Of a DNA stretch of 64,000 nt, positions 8,380 through 15,784 are shown in pieces. The stretch spans positions 1,488,001 through 1,552,000 of the forward strand of contig NZ_AP025145.1 in the NCBI RefSeq assembly GCF_019977755.1. Reading direction: 5' to 3'. The notes below the pieces were generated by a model. It did no database searches, was not told the origin of the DNA, and saw only the letters and a program-made list of their open reading frames with translations. The DNA is from Vibrio penaeicida. GTDB taxonomy: Bacteria > Pseudomonadota > Gammaproteobacteria > Enterobacterales > Vibrionaceae. The position numbers and the translations under genes are program-made. The stretch's first letter is position 1; the number at the start of each line of letters is the position of its first letter.

Positions 8380-8880
8380 ATGAAAGCAAAGAAGATCTGC
8401 ATGATTGGCGCGTTTGCCGTAGGGAAAACCAGTTTAGTTCGGCGTTTTGTCGAAAGTATTTTCACTGAAAAGTATCACACGACAATTGGTGTGAAAATTT
8501 CGAAGAAATTTATCGATTCAACGCCAGAACCTGTACAACTGCTGGTTTGGGATATCGAAGGAAAAGACGTGTATACCAACATCAATGTTTCCTATTTGAG
8601 AGGAGCATCTGGCGCGATGTTGGTTGTCGATGGAACCCGCCCAGACAGTCTGGAAGTGGCCAACGAGCTAAGAACACTGATCAGTGACAACTGCAATGAT
8701 ATTCCGGTTGTATTGATGCTGAACAAATGCGATTTGGAAGACGATTGGGTTATCGGACCAGACAAAATAGCCACACTAGAACAAAAAGTCTCTACCTTGT
8801 TTAAATCCAGCGCAAAAGATGGAAAAAACGTTGATGAAGCGTTCCAAAGATTAGCCGAATTGATGCTGGAACGTGATTAA
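8380..8880 (+). CDS. Small Ras/Rab-like GTPase
   Basis: This is a 166-residue single G domain with all five motifs: P-loop GAFAVGKT (10-17), switch I Thr in HTTIGV (Thr35), DIEGK (58-62), NKCD (115-118) and SAK (144-146). The numbering runs close to human Ras. Two features are unusual: Phe and Ala occupy the Gly12 and Gly13 positions, and Lys62 stands where Ras has catalytic Gln61. Low intrinsic GTPase activity, or dependence on a partner, is therefore likely. It lies between the OmpA-domain gene and the GGDEF-EAL gene, 16 and 15 bp away. It probably acts as a switch at the inner membrane, analogous to MglA, but orthology is not claimed. Confidence 0.88.
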   Translation: MKAKKICMIGAFAVGKTSLVRRFVESIFTEKYHTTIGVKISKKFIDSTPEPVQLLVWDIEGKDVYTNINVSYLRGASGAMLVVDGTRPDSLEVANELRTLISDNCNDIPVVLMLNKCDLEDDWVIGPDKIATLEQKVSTLFKSSAKDGKNVDEAFQRLAELMLERD

Positions 8881-8895
8881 GCCGAGGACAACACC

Positions 8896-11067
8896 ATGAA
8901 CCACTTAGAAGCAGTATTGACGTCTTTAAATTATGTTGTCCTACTGCGAAACCAAGACAAGACCTTTACGTTATTGAACCCTTGCGCTAATTGGTTTAGT
9001 GAACTCTACTATGATCAAACCGAAACTAAGTTTGATGCTAACCTCATTGACCTATGCCTTGCTTTTCCCTTCATCGAAAATTTCATCATTGATGCCGACT
9101 CCGTTTGGTGCAAACCTGAATCAGAAGAATCCATCAGCTCTGGAGTCTGGACTGAATCTAATGCAGAAGGAGAAGAGATTCAACTGACTGCCATTGCTTC
9201 GAACAACAACAATTGCAATCTACTCATTATCGAAAATCGAACCGAGCATTTCAAAGTAGAGCAAGACATGATGCAAAAGGCTCGGGACATTGCATTACTT
9301 AATGAAAAACTGGTGACAGAACTTAATCATAGACAGCGAAACCTTCAATCGGACATTGCCCAATTATTTGATGAAAATGCCAGTATGAAAATCATCGGTG
9401 ATGCGATCAAATCTGAGCCCGCGGCCGTGATCATTTTCAACTCCAAGAGCAAAGTGCTAAACATCAATAATGAGTTTAAAAAGCTTTTCCAAATAGAGGA
9501 TATCGCCAGCTCTCAGCCTTTGGCACTGCTTGAAAGATGGTGTGGAGAGGCAGAGCCCATTTATCCGGAAATGAATCGTGTATTAACCGCAGGCTCTTAT
9601 TGGGAAGGCGAGTTCTCCACTCGAACCATTAGAGAACAAAAACACTTTATTCGGCTGAATATTGCACCGATTAAAAACGAACGTCAGCAAGTGACACACT
9701 TTGTTTGTATCATCCACGATATTTCAAACCTTCGCCTAGATGAAAAGCATGACAGTACAAATTACACTGGTTTTGAATACACCACCCAACTGCCCAATCG
9801 GCGCTATTTTTGGCGGAAAATTCAAGAAAGGGATAAAGCATCTCGGAAAAACAAAACGACCTATTCCGTGTTGTATATCGACTTAGATTACTTTAAACGC
9901 ATCAACGACAAATTTGGGTTTGAACAAGGAGACAATGTTCTAAAGCTCATTGGTTCGCGTATTTCGAGATGTGTAAAACAAAAAGACTTTGTTTCTCACC
10001 TTGGTGGTGATGAATTTACCATCATCGCGTTTGGTGCTGCCGAACAGCTTAAACCCATGTCGGACAGGCTCCGTAGGTCGATCAGCGAACCCGTATTGAT
10101 CGACGAAACGTCCGTTAGTATTACAGCCAGTATCGGTATTGCCACCATCGAGGATTCAATCAGCCTTGTGGAAGTGGTAAAACATTCTGATTTAGCCATG
10201 TCGTCGGCGAAAGAGCTAGGAAGAAACCAATGCCGTATTTACACCGAACAGCTGGATCTCACGTTTTCTCTTAGGCTGCAACGTGAACATGATATTCATG
10301 ATGCGATTAAAAACGATGACTTTCATTTGCTATACCAACCTAAAACGAATGTTAATGCCAGCGACGAATTTAACGTTGAGGCACTCGTGCGCTGGGAACA
10401 CAACACAGAAGGCACGATTTACCCTAACGACTTCATACCCATTGCCGAAGATTCAGGTCAGATCATTCCTTTAGGTCGTTGGGTTCTAGAACAAGCCTGT
10501 AATGATGCCAAAACGCTGCTTGATAAAGGCATAAACATTCGAATGGCAGTGAATGTATCAACGAAACAGCTCAAGCACCCCGACTTCTTTAATCACGTAG
10601 TCAAGGCATTGGAGAAGAGTGGATTACCATCAGAAAACCTAGAGCTAGAAATAACAGAGAGTGGTTTGCTTGCAGATATAGACTCCATCCTTGATGTGCT
10701 GCATCAAATCCGACAACTCGGAGTCACCGTCGCGCTTGATGATTTCGGCACTGGCTTTTCTTCACTCAACTACTTACGCCAAATGCCCGTTGATTTTATT
10801 AAGATCGACAAAGAATTTGTTGACGAATTGCCAGCTAATAATCAAAGCATGCTGATCACTACATCTCTTATAGAACTCGCGCATAGCTTAAATCTTAAAG
10901 TGATCGCAGAAGGCGTTGAAACGCTAAAGCAACTCAAATGCCTCACCAATGTGAATTGCGACTACATTCAAGGCTACTACTTCTACAAGCCCCTTCCGTT
11001 TAAGCAACTGGAACTGGCTTACAAAACCGAAATGGATGAGAAGCGGATAGTAAAATCAAGCCCTTAG
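8896..11067 (+). CDS. PAS-GGDEF-EAL cyclic di-GMP enzyme
   Basis: The 723-residue protein has two PAS-like N-terminal regions (about 1-115 and 165-280) joined by a coiled segment. A diguanylate cyclase domain follows with intact GGDEF at 370-374. Its product-inhibition site is degenerate: KQKD stands in place of R-x-x-D five residues before GGDEF. The phosphodiesterase domain has intact EAL at 495-497 and DDFGTGFSS from 615. Both activities are possible. There is no signal peptide or membrane segment. It is the last gene of the four-gene operon, which suggests that the GTPase or OmpA sensor controls c-di-GMP turnover. That link is inference. Confidence 0.88.
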   Translation: MNHLEAVLTSLNYVVLLRNQDKTFTLLNPCANWFSELYYDQTETKFDANLIDLCLAFPFIENFIIDADSVWCKPESEESISSGVWTESNAEGEEIQLTAIASNNNNCNLLIIENRTEHFKVEQDMMQKARDIALLNEKLVTELNHRQRNLQSDIAQLFDENASMKIIGDAIKSEPAAVIIFNSKSKVLNINNEFKKLFQIEDIASSQPLALLERWCGEAEPIYPEMNRVLTAGSYWEGEFSTRTIREQKHFIRLNIAPIKNERQQVTHFVCIIHDISNLRLDEKHDSTNYTGFEYTTQLPNRRYFWRKIQERDKASRKNKTTYSVLYIDLDYFKRINDKFGFEQGDNVLKLIGSRISRCVKQKDFVSHLGGDEFTIIAFGAAEQLKPMSDRLRRSISEPVLIDETSVSITASIGIATIEDSISLVEVVKHSDLAMSSAKELGRNQCRIYTEQLDLTFSLRLQREHDIHDAIKNDDFHLLYQPKTNVNASDEFNVEALVRWEHNTEGTIYPNDFIPIAEDSGQIIPLGRWVLEQACNDAKTLLDKGINIRMAVNVSTKQLKHPDFFNHVVKALEKSGLPSENLELEITESGLLADIDSILDVLHQIRQLGVTVALDDFGTGFSSLNYLRQMPVDFIKIDKEFVDELPANNQSMLITTSLIELAHSLNLKVIAEGVETLKQLKCLTNVNCDYIQGYYFYKPLPFKQLELAYKTEMDEKRIVKSSP

Positions 11068-11079
11068 ATTGTTAAGGGC
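11060..11079 (+). terminator. Hairpin at the end of the GTPase operon, weak terminator
   Basis: GCCCTTA (11060-11066) pairs with TAAGGGC (11073-11079) around a 6-base loop and contains the stop codon of the GGDEF-EAL gene. No good T-run follows, so termination strength is doubtful. Confidence 0.35.
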
Positions 11080-11268
11080 GTATACTCAAACCCGTACAAA
11101 CATTGGTTAATTGTTTGGGTTATCTTTGTATCTCTTTATTCGATCGCTCGTCGCATTTTTTCTATCTAATATGTAAACCATCAAGACAAACGCTTATATA
11201 TCCAAATAATCTCATATTATTTATCGATAATTCCTATCGATACTCTTTCTAACATAAGAGGCGTAAAT

Positions 11269-12126
11269 ATGAATAAGTGGGTAAGTTTTCTTCTATTGTT
11301 TTGGGTATCCGCTGCCCAGTCATCAGACATGCTGCAATGGCCTGAAATAAAGCCTTTTACATTGACCTCGTCGGTACTAGGTGAAGAGCGAAACGTGTGG
11401 GTTTCACTTCCAAGCAGCTACAGTGAAAACCCTAACAAACACTACCCTGTGATCTACACGACCGATGGAAAATACTTACTAAAAAATCTACAAGGTGCCA
11501 TGTGGGCGCTAACAACTCGTGCTGATGTACCCGACGCAATTTTAGTTGGTATCGAAAACCCAGGGCAGATCCGCGCGCGCGACTTAACGCCGACAGTAAT
11601 GACTGGGGGCAACGTGCCTCCGAGCGTCGTTACTGGTCAAAGTAAGCATTTTGAACGATTTATTGTTGAAGAACTTGTTCCTTGGGTTAACCAAGAATAT
11701 CGCACCGATGGATTTGACGTATTGGCTGGTCATTCTCTTGGTGGGCTTTTCGCACTTTCAAGCTTACTTTCTCCTGATGCACGAGCGATTTTTGAAGGCT
11801 ACGTAGCAATAGATCCATCTTTATGGTGGGATGACCAAGTCATGGTAGAGCAGTTTACAGATGCCGCTGCAAATTTCCCTTCTAACCAACATATGGTCTA
11901 CATTTCTGCTGCTTGGGAAGAGGACATTCCAGCCGACATTATGGAGCTGTACATACAACATATTGGTGGTATCGATTTGGTTTCTAAGATTATTTCTAAC
12001 CAATTCACTATCAATTCCACCTACCAAATAGAAACCACTGAAACGCATCCGTCGGTAGTATACGACAGCTTGTTCCATGGTATTCGATCTGTGTATCAAT
12101 GTTACCCTTCTGTGTGTGCAAAATAG
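11269..12126 (+). CDS. Exported alpha/beta-hydrolase, esterase-D/IroE-like
   Basis: The 285-residue protein begins with a signal peptide (WVSFLLLFWVSAAQS). The alpha/beta-hydrolase core has YPVIYTTDGKYLL near the first strand, the nucleophile elbow GHSLGG (about 160-165) and an acidic segment IDPSLWW typical of the putative-esterase (PF00756-like) family. This family includes S-formylglutathione hydrolases and siderophore esterases such as Fes and IroE. The catalytic His is probably the one in the final FHGIRS segment. No siderophore genes are near, so the substrate is open. It appears to be a single gene. Confidence 0.75.
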   Translation: MNKWVSFLLLFWVSAAQSSDMLQWPEIKPFTLTSSVLGEERNVWVSLPSSYSENPNKHYPVIYTTDGKYLLKNLQGAMWALTTRADVPDAILVGIENPGQIRARDLTPTVMTGGNVPPSVVTGQSKHFERFIVEELVPWVNQEYRTDGFDVLAGHSLGGLFALSSLLSPDARAIFEGYVAIDPSLWWDDQVMVEQFTDAAANFPSNQHMVYISAAWEEDIPADIMELYIQHIGGIDLVSKIISNQFTINSTYQIETTETHPSVVYDSLFHGIRSVYQCYPSVCAK

Positions 12127-12220
12127 CTGCTCTCACCTTCCTCGGGGAACTCTGGCTATACTGAATGACTGTTTTGTGCCATTGAACCCCAATTAAAAAT
12201 CAATCTAAACCCTATGCCCC

Positions 12221-12253
12221 TATACCCAAGTAACCTCAAAATGCTTGGGTATA
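12221..12253. repeat. Small perfect hairpin TATACCCAAG / CTTGGGTATA
   Basis: Ten-base perfect arms at 12221-12230 and 12244-12253 enclose 13 bases. The 5' half, TATACCCAAGTAACCTCAAA, closely resembles the terminal repeat of the elements at 40979 and 43484. It is probably a minimal relic of that family. Confidence 0.65.
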
Positions 12254-12300
12254 GATACAAGGGGCTTAGCAAAGTAAAAACGAACGACGTAACTCGTCCA

Positions 12301-12335
12301 TCTTCAATCTTCAATCTTCAATCTTCAATCTTCAA
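12301..12335. repeat. Five perfect copies of the heptamer TCTTCAA
   Basis: This is an uninterrupted 35-bp microsatellite in the intergenic region upstream of the lipoprotein gene at 12448. Such tracts change length by slippage. It lies about 110 bp before the start codon, so any effect would be on promoter spacing, not on reading frame. Confidence 0.85.
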
Positions 12336-12447
12336 TAATTTACCAATTTTCAATAACCTATCAAATTTTGTAGTTTATAATTTCTCATCACCTTTGTAAT
12401 ATCCCTTCCGAAACACCCCTAGTGTTGTGGGGTACAAAGGATATTAC

Positions 12448-13833
12448 ATGCATTTATCAAAACGTCATTTTGCTCTATTTTCTACAATAGCGATTACCGC
12501 AGGCTGTTCATCGACTCTCAATTTAGAAAACCAACATTCAAAATTGGCTATGGAGAGCTACATTTCCAGCTACGGATCCAAGCTCGGAAAAGCGTGGGCT
12601 TTTAAAGGGGAAGCCTATGTTCTGAAAGAGGGTCGACCTTTATTTCATGTAAATACCGAATCAAACAAGCCAGAAAATTATCTTATTGGATCAATAACTA
12701 AATCACTGACTGCCGTGACCATTTTGAAGCTTACGGACGAATATCAAATTGATGTTGATGCACCCATTGGTGACTACTGGACGACGTTACCGGAAAAATT
12801 CAAACCCTTAACGGTGACTCAGTTGCTCAGCCACACTTCAGGGCTGGGTGATATCCCAAGCCTATATGAAGAAAACGCAAGCAGTGAACCACAAGAAGTG
12901 TTCAAATCAATTGCCGCTTCACCTATTTATTTCGAACCAGGCAGTTATTACCAGTATTCTAATGCTGCTTACTATTTACTTGGTCTGTTCATTGAGGAAG
13001 TATCGGGTAAACCTTGGTTGGAATATATGGCTGAAAGCGTCCTAACCCCTGCTGGTTTGGATTCTATCGGCTTTTCCTCACCTTCTGTTATGGGCTGGAC
13101 TCGCTTCGATAACCACTTGAAGCCCGCGAGTGAACCCTCTGTCGATATAGGTCAAGCAGCAGGTGCATTGCGCTCATCCAGCTCAGACCTTACAAAATTT
13201 GCATACCAATTGACTCAATCAGATATTGTTACGCCGCAACAGTTCGAGTACCTGACGATGGACCACGTCGGCATTACTGAGGTTCAGCACGGCGCTGGAT
13301 TCAGCATTCAAGACATTACAGGAATCAAAACCGTAGGGCATGGTGGAAAAATCCAAGGATTTACAAGCCGATTGCAGTTTGACTTAGGCGGAAAGTGCAT
13401 TGCGGTTGTTCTTTCAAACAACGAGCGTTTTAGTGCATCTAAAGTAGCAAAAGACTTGACCGAAATCTGTTTAACGGGCGAAAGCGTACCACCCGCGCAA
13501 GAACCGACTATTGTCGCCCCGAGCGACGCTCTAGTTAAAAGCATTGAGGGGAGTTATACCCTATCACCTTTGCCACAAGAAATTGTCGACCTACTTGGTG
13601 AAGAGTTGGTGAACCAAATATCCAAAATCTCACTCGCGCCGAAAGGAAAAGGGATTGAGTTGTCTAACGATGCCGGCGCACAACCGCCAGCGCTACTATT
13701 GGTAACAGACAAGAATGAACTTATCGAGTTCGACCATGGTATATCGATCAAAAGCCAAGATAATTTTGAAAACTTTATTCTTTCACAAGGTGGATTGGCA
13801 GTAGAGTATAAGAAAAATGAGAACCGTAAATAG
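12448..13833 (+). CDS. Serine beta-lactamase-fold (class C-like) hydrolase lipoprotein
   Basis: The 461-residue protein has a lipoprotein signal ending in TAGC-SS. The active-site motifs of the beta-lactamase/DD-peptidase fold are present: S-x-x-K as SITK in IGSITKSLTAV, Y-x-N as YSN in YQYSNAAYYLLG, and a H-G-G triad replacement in VGHGGKIQGF. The family includes AmpC, EstB esterases and many peptidases, so antibiotic resistance should not be assumed. The ATG at 12448 follows AAGGA by 8 bp; an upstream in-frame GTG at 12427 is less likely. A strong terminator follows. Confidence 0.82.
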   Translation: MHLSKRHFALFSTIAITAGCSSTLNLENQHSKLAMESYISSYGSKLGKAWAFKGEAYVLKEGRPLFHVNTESNKPENYLIGSITKSLTAVTILKLTDEYQIDVDAPIGDYWTTLPEKFKPLTVTQLLSHTSGLGDIPSLYEENASSEPQEVFKSIAASPIYFEPGSYYQYSNAAYYLLGLFIEEVSGKPWLEYMAESVLTPAGLDSIGFSSPSVMGWTRFDNHLKPASEPSVDIGQAAGALRSSSSDLTKFAYQLTQSDIVTPQQFEYLTMDHVGITEVQHGAGFSIQDITGIKTVGHGGKIQGFTSRLQFDLGGKCIAVVLSNNERFSASKVAKDLTEICLTGESVPPAQEPTIVAPSDALVKSIEGSYTLSPLPQEIVDLLGEELVNQISKISLAPKGKGIELSNDAGAQPPALLLVTDKNELIEFDHGISIKSQDNFENFILSQGGLAVEYKKNENRK

Positions 13834-13889
13834 CAGGCTAAGCTAAGTAGACTAAGTCATCTTGTTAGAATGAAAATACAAAAATAAAA

Positions 13890-13918
13890 AGAGAGGCTGT
13901 TTTCACCAGCCTCTCTTT
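13890..13918. terminator. Bidirectional Rho-independent terminator between convergent genes
   Basis: AGAGAGGCTG (13890-13899) pairs with CAGCCTCTCT (13907-13916) around 7 bases. A T-run follows on the minus strand (from the A-rich 13877-13889) and a short TTT on the plus strand. It ends both the lipoprotein gene and the array of small exported proteins. Confidence 0.85.
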
Positions 13919-13927
13919 CAAAGGTTT

Positions 13928-14269
13928 CTAAGGACAACCACTTAGTGGACAGATTTCAATCCAGCGTAAATCTTCAGAGTTACCCCATAGATGACAGGTT
14001 CCTAGCCCTCTTACGTTCGCCAGCGTTTTATCAGCTGCAAACGCAGTTAGAACAAGAGAGGCGTGCACACTATCTTTGTGAACAGAAAAGCGGCCAGTCG
14101 TCGCGCAAGCAGGGCGATTAGATTCTGAGTTACCGGCGATATTAAACAAGATTGCATCATTAACCGACGCAATATGAACAATCTTTCCACCTTGGCTGTT
14201 TCCAACCGCGAACACTGAAGAACTAAACAATAAACCAAACAAGACTAATAAATATTTATTCATTTCCAT
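13928..14269 (-). CDS. Small exported Cys-containing protein, array member 5
   Basis: The 113-residue protein has a signal peptide (YLLVLFGLLFSSSVFA). It follows the plan shared by all five members: a GGKI...I opening, a Cys in the middle (ACATTGRF), then a helix rich in Leu and Ala (SLVLTAFAADKTL) and a second Cys (GTCHLW). Extra Cys residues follow near the end (EICPLSGC). The function is unknown. It is the last gene of the array downstream of the toxin/immunity genes, 20 bp after the previous member. Confidence 0.7.
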   Translation of the reverse strand: MEMNKYLLVLFGLLFSSSVFAVGNSQGGKIVHIASVNDAILFNIAGNSESNRPACATTGRFSVHKDSVHASLVLTAFAADKTLANVRGLGTCHLWGNSEDLRWIEICPLSGCP

Positions 14270-14289
14270 TTTCCCAATTGACGTTAATT

Positions 14290-14604
14290 TTAACCGGCTG
14301 GATCAAACTGAGTAACTATGCAGTACCCTGTCCCATTTTCCCGACCAGCGACATAAACGGTTCCTGATGTTTTACCTGCTGCCCATGCTGTTAACACAAC
14401 AGAAGTAATTGCCGTATGTTCCTGCTTTATCTTCATCCAGCCATAGGGGGAACCCGCGCATTTCGAAGGTAACCCTGAATCCATCATAATCATAATGCCT
14501 GAAGTCACAGCGGTAAGGTTACTGATTTTGCCCGATTTGTAATAATCGGAAGCAAATGCGCCAAACGGCAAAAACAATAGAACGAGCCAAGCCAACTTTT
14601 TCAT
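14290..14604 (-). CDS. Small exported Cys-containing protein, array member 4
   Basis: The 104-residue protein has a signal peptide (MKKLAWLVLLFLPFGAFA). The mature part reads YYKSGKISNL, then KCAGSPYGWM, VVLTAWAAGKT and GYCIVTQFDP. This matches a widespread family of short secreted proteins of unknown role that I have seen in other proteobacteria but cannot name. The two Cys residues are placed as in its neighbours and probably form a disulfide. Of the five it is the most typical of that family. Confidence 0.7.
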   Translation of the reverse strand: MKKLAWLVLLFLPFGAFASDYYKSGKISNLTAVTSGIMIMMDSGLPSKCAGSPYGWMKIKQEHTAITSVVLTAWAAGKTSGTVYVAGRENGTGYCIVTQFDPAG

Positions 14605-14631
14605 AAATACCCTTATTAATGTGTAATGTAT

Positions 14632-14973
14632 CTAACCAACTCGGTGAACACGAATATACCCGTGAGCACAATCTCCCCTCGCATCAAACCCTATATTCAC
14701 TTTCTCTTTTGATGCATAAGCCGTTAATAATCGAGAAAGTAACATTTGCCTTCTATCACTCGGTACCGTATCCGGAATAACAAAATAATTAGGTTTACAA
14801 GTTGGGTGAGATTTAGGTTGATTCTCTAACGTTAAATATATGTAGTCACCATCCGTATATACAAAAACACCTTTAAGAACACCAGTCATATTCGAGTTAT
14901 AATGCGCAAAAGCTGTTCCGCTCGCAAATATCAATAATACCGATTGCAATACAATGAATATCCATTTCTTCAT
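14632..14973 (-). CDS. Small exported Cys-containing protein, array member 3
   Basis: The 113-residue protein has a long signal peptide ending in SGTAFA. The shared plan is visible: GVLKGVFVYTDGDYIYLTL, Cys in TCKPNYFVIP, helix LLSRLLTAYASKEKV and Cys in GDCAHGYIRV. Sequence identity to the other members is low, but the spacing of the two Cys residues and the helix is kept, which argues for old duplications. Function unknown. Confidence 0.65.
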   Translation of the reverse strand: MKKWIFIVLQSVLLIFASGTAFAHYNSNMTGVLKGVFVYTDGDYIYLTLENQPKSHPTCKPNYFVIPDTVPSDRRQMLLSRLLTAYASKEKVNIGFDARGDCAHGYIRVHRVG

Positions 14974-14987
14974 AATTTACCTACTAT

Positions 14988-15332
14988 TTAAAAATACGTT
15001 TGTTGAAGTGCAATAAATGCCCCTTCGCCACTGCCATCTTCAGAGTGAATTCGGACCTTTTTACCCGAAATCTGCGCAGCCATAGCAACACTTAACACTT
15101 TATCGATAAACTCAGGGCTATGGCGGCTGAATGTAAAGCGGGCAATGCCATTACAATCTTTGTTTAGGTGGGTAGCGCTATCATTGAAATAAATACGAAG
15201 AGATTTGTCTGTTTTAAGATCGTAAACCTTGACCCCTTTTAACGTACCAAAACCGATATCTTTTGCATTAACAACAGGCGCTAGAAAAATTAACGCCAAT
15301 AAAATTATTGGCATTATTTTCATAATTTTCAC
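14988..15332 (-). CDS. Small exported protein, array member 2, second Cys lost
   Basis: The 114-residue protein has a signal peptide (IILLALIFLAPVVNA). It follows the array plan (GFGTLKGVKVY, then DCNGIARFTFS, a helix with VAMAAQISGKKV). At the position of the second Cys it reads GEGAFIAL, so the conserved disulfide seems absent. Function unknown. The gap to member 3 is 14 bp. Confidence 0.65.
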   Translation of the reverse strand: MKIMKIMPIILLALIFLAPVVNAKDIGFGTLKGVKVYDLKTDKSLRIYFNDSATHLNKDCNGIARFTFSRHSPEFIDKVLSVAMAAQISGKKVRIHSEDGSGEGAFIALQQTYF

Positions 15333-15393
15333 TCTTTAAATTTAAGAAAGTTAATTAATTCTAATCATTAGTTCTTATTGAGAAAAATGTTTA

Positions 15394-15735
15394 TTACTTT
15401 GGATAAACAAATATCCCTTCAATTGAACAACTCCACCACCCTGTATGGTTTGTATTTTCATAGCGGATGACTCCCTTAAAGCTTTTCGTAGTCATCATGG
15501 TCAGTAATAACGAGTAGTACTCTTTGTAATTTGGGTTACTTTTACTGAGCCGACCGCCCTTGCCACCGTGACAACCTGGCATTGCACCTGCTTGAAATTC
15601 AATATACAACCCATCACCTTTATCGTGATGAAACCCAACTGGATATAGAGTTTCAATTTCAGGCCCAGTTTTTACTTGTGCTTGAGCCGTAAAAGCACAC
15701 GCAACCAAAGCCGTTGCGAGTATTCTCTTTTTCAT
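15394..15735 (-). CDS. Small exported Cys-containing protein, array member 1
   Basis: The 113-residue protein has a signal peptide (LATALVACAFTAQA) and follows the plan GCHGGKGGRL, helix SLLLTMMTTKSFKG and a second Cys in WWSCSIEGIFVY. AAGGA precedes the ATG. It is the array member closest to the immunity gene and is separated from it by a hairpin at 15752-15779. It may therefore be the first gene of its own transcript. Confidence 0.65.
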   Translation of the reverse strand: MKKRILATALVACAFTAQAQVKTGPEIETLYPVGFHHDKGDGLYIEFQAGAMPGCHGGKGGRLSKSNPNYKEYYSLLLTMMTTKSFKGVIRYENTNHTGWWSCSIEGIFVYPK

Positions 15736-15751
15736 TGTCTATCCTTGAATG

Positions 15752-15779
15752 AAAGAGGCTTGCTTTCACAAGCCTCTTT
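15752..15779 (-). terminator. Hairpin terminator between the immunity gene and the small-protein array
   Basis: The 11-bp arms at 15752-15762 and 15769-15779 are perfectly complementary with a 6-base loop. On the minus strand TTTCATTC follows, so the U-run is short. It probably ends or attenuates the haemagglutinin-toxin-immunity transcript. Confidence 0.6.
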
Positions 15780-15784
15780 TCCTT

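Noticed and set aside
12214..12399. 61-codon plus-strand frame before the lipoprotein gene
   Set aside because: It is made of the hairpin repeat and the heptamer microsatellite, giving a low-complexity product with no ribosome-binding site.
12448..13833. Antibiotic-resistance beta-lactamase
   Set aside because: S-x-x-K, Y-x-N and H-G-G show only the fold. Most lipoproteins of this kind are esterases or peptidases.
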